NCBI GenBank assembly: GCA_030625285.1
Contig: DAOURC010000028.1
Location: 1-7,713, forward strand
Direction: 5' to 3'
Length of the DNA stretch: 7,713 nucleotides
From: Eubacteriales bacterium
GTDB lineage: Bacteria > Bacillota > Clostridia > Peptostreptococcales > Acidaminobacteraceae
The position numbers and the translations under genes were made by a program. Below are positions 5,867 to 7,713 of this stretch, piece after piece; positions within the stretch are counted from its first letter, which is position 1; each line of letters starts with the position of its first letter. The notes beneath the pieces were generated by a model. That model was not told where the DNA came from and did no database searches. It saw only the letters and a list, made by a program, of their open reading frames with translations.

Positions 5867-5910
5867 AAAAAAAAACAATAGCCTACATCATTGAGATATA
5901 GGCTGTTGTT
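5867..5910 (-). terminator. Intrinsic terminator of groESL
   Basis: On the minus strand, AGCCTATATC (5904-5895) pairs with GATGTAGGCT (5889-5880) over 10 positions, closing loop TCAAT. After one mismatch, a further AACAA/TTGTT helix extends the stem, and a long U-run follows (complement of A5867-5875). It starts 16 nt after the groEL stop. Read from the other strand, the stem is followed by a T-rich but broken run. It might also weakly end fic transcripts, which have no other visible terminator. Confidence 0.92.
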
Positions 5911-5925
5911 AATAATTTTATTTAC

Positions 5926-7713
<1,788 letters not shown>

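Overview
The window is AT-rich bacterial DNA with strong AGGAGG-type ribosome binding sites, intrinsic terminators with U-tracts and a class I purine (guanine) riboswitch. This points to a low-GC Bacillota, probably a Clostridia or Tissierellia relative. The order groES-groEL and guaB on one strand fits that group. No finer placement is possible from the sequence alone.

Layout, left to right. Positions 1-614 (minus) hold the N-terminal 204 codons of guaB, IMP dehydrogenase, cut by the window edge. Upstream of it (633-808, minus) is a complete control region: promoter, guanine riboswitch aptamer, a predicted antiterminator and an intrinsic terminator. Divergent from guaB, a plus-strand promoter (841-868) drives a two-gene operon (905-4586). 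It encodes a heterodimeric ABC exporter of the BmrC/BmrD (YheI/YheH) type and ends at a strong terminator (4622-4655). Next, also on plus, is an HTH-Fic protein (4899-5816). Its near-consensus promoter has a 24-bp inverted repeat filling the -35/-10 spacer, which suggests autorepression. Convergent to it, on minus, lie groEL (5926-7551) and the 3' end of groES (7563-7713), with a groEL terminator at 5867-5910.

How the parts work together. guaB and groESL are housekeeping genes on the minus strand. The ABC pair and fic form a plus-strand accessory block between them. A 13-bp perfect direct repeat (AAATTTCTCTTAA) lies at 788-800 and 5815-5827, exactly at the two ends of that block. This suggests the block was inserted between groEL and guaB, although no recombinase or terminal inverted repeats are visible. 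The left copy sits in the spacer of the guaB promoter, so the guaB -35 box lies on the inserted side.

The most notable points are the riboswitch with a readable antiterminator/terminator switch, the operator inside the fic promoter combined with an intramolecular Fic inhibitory motif, the complementary degeneracy of the two ABC ATPase sites, and the direct repeats bounding the accessory block.
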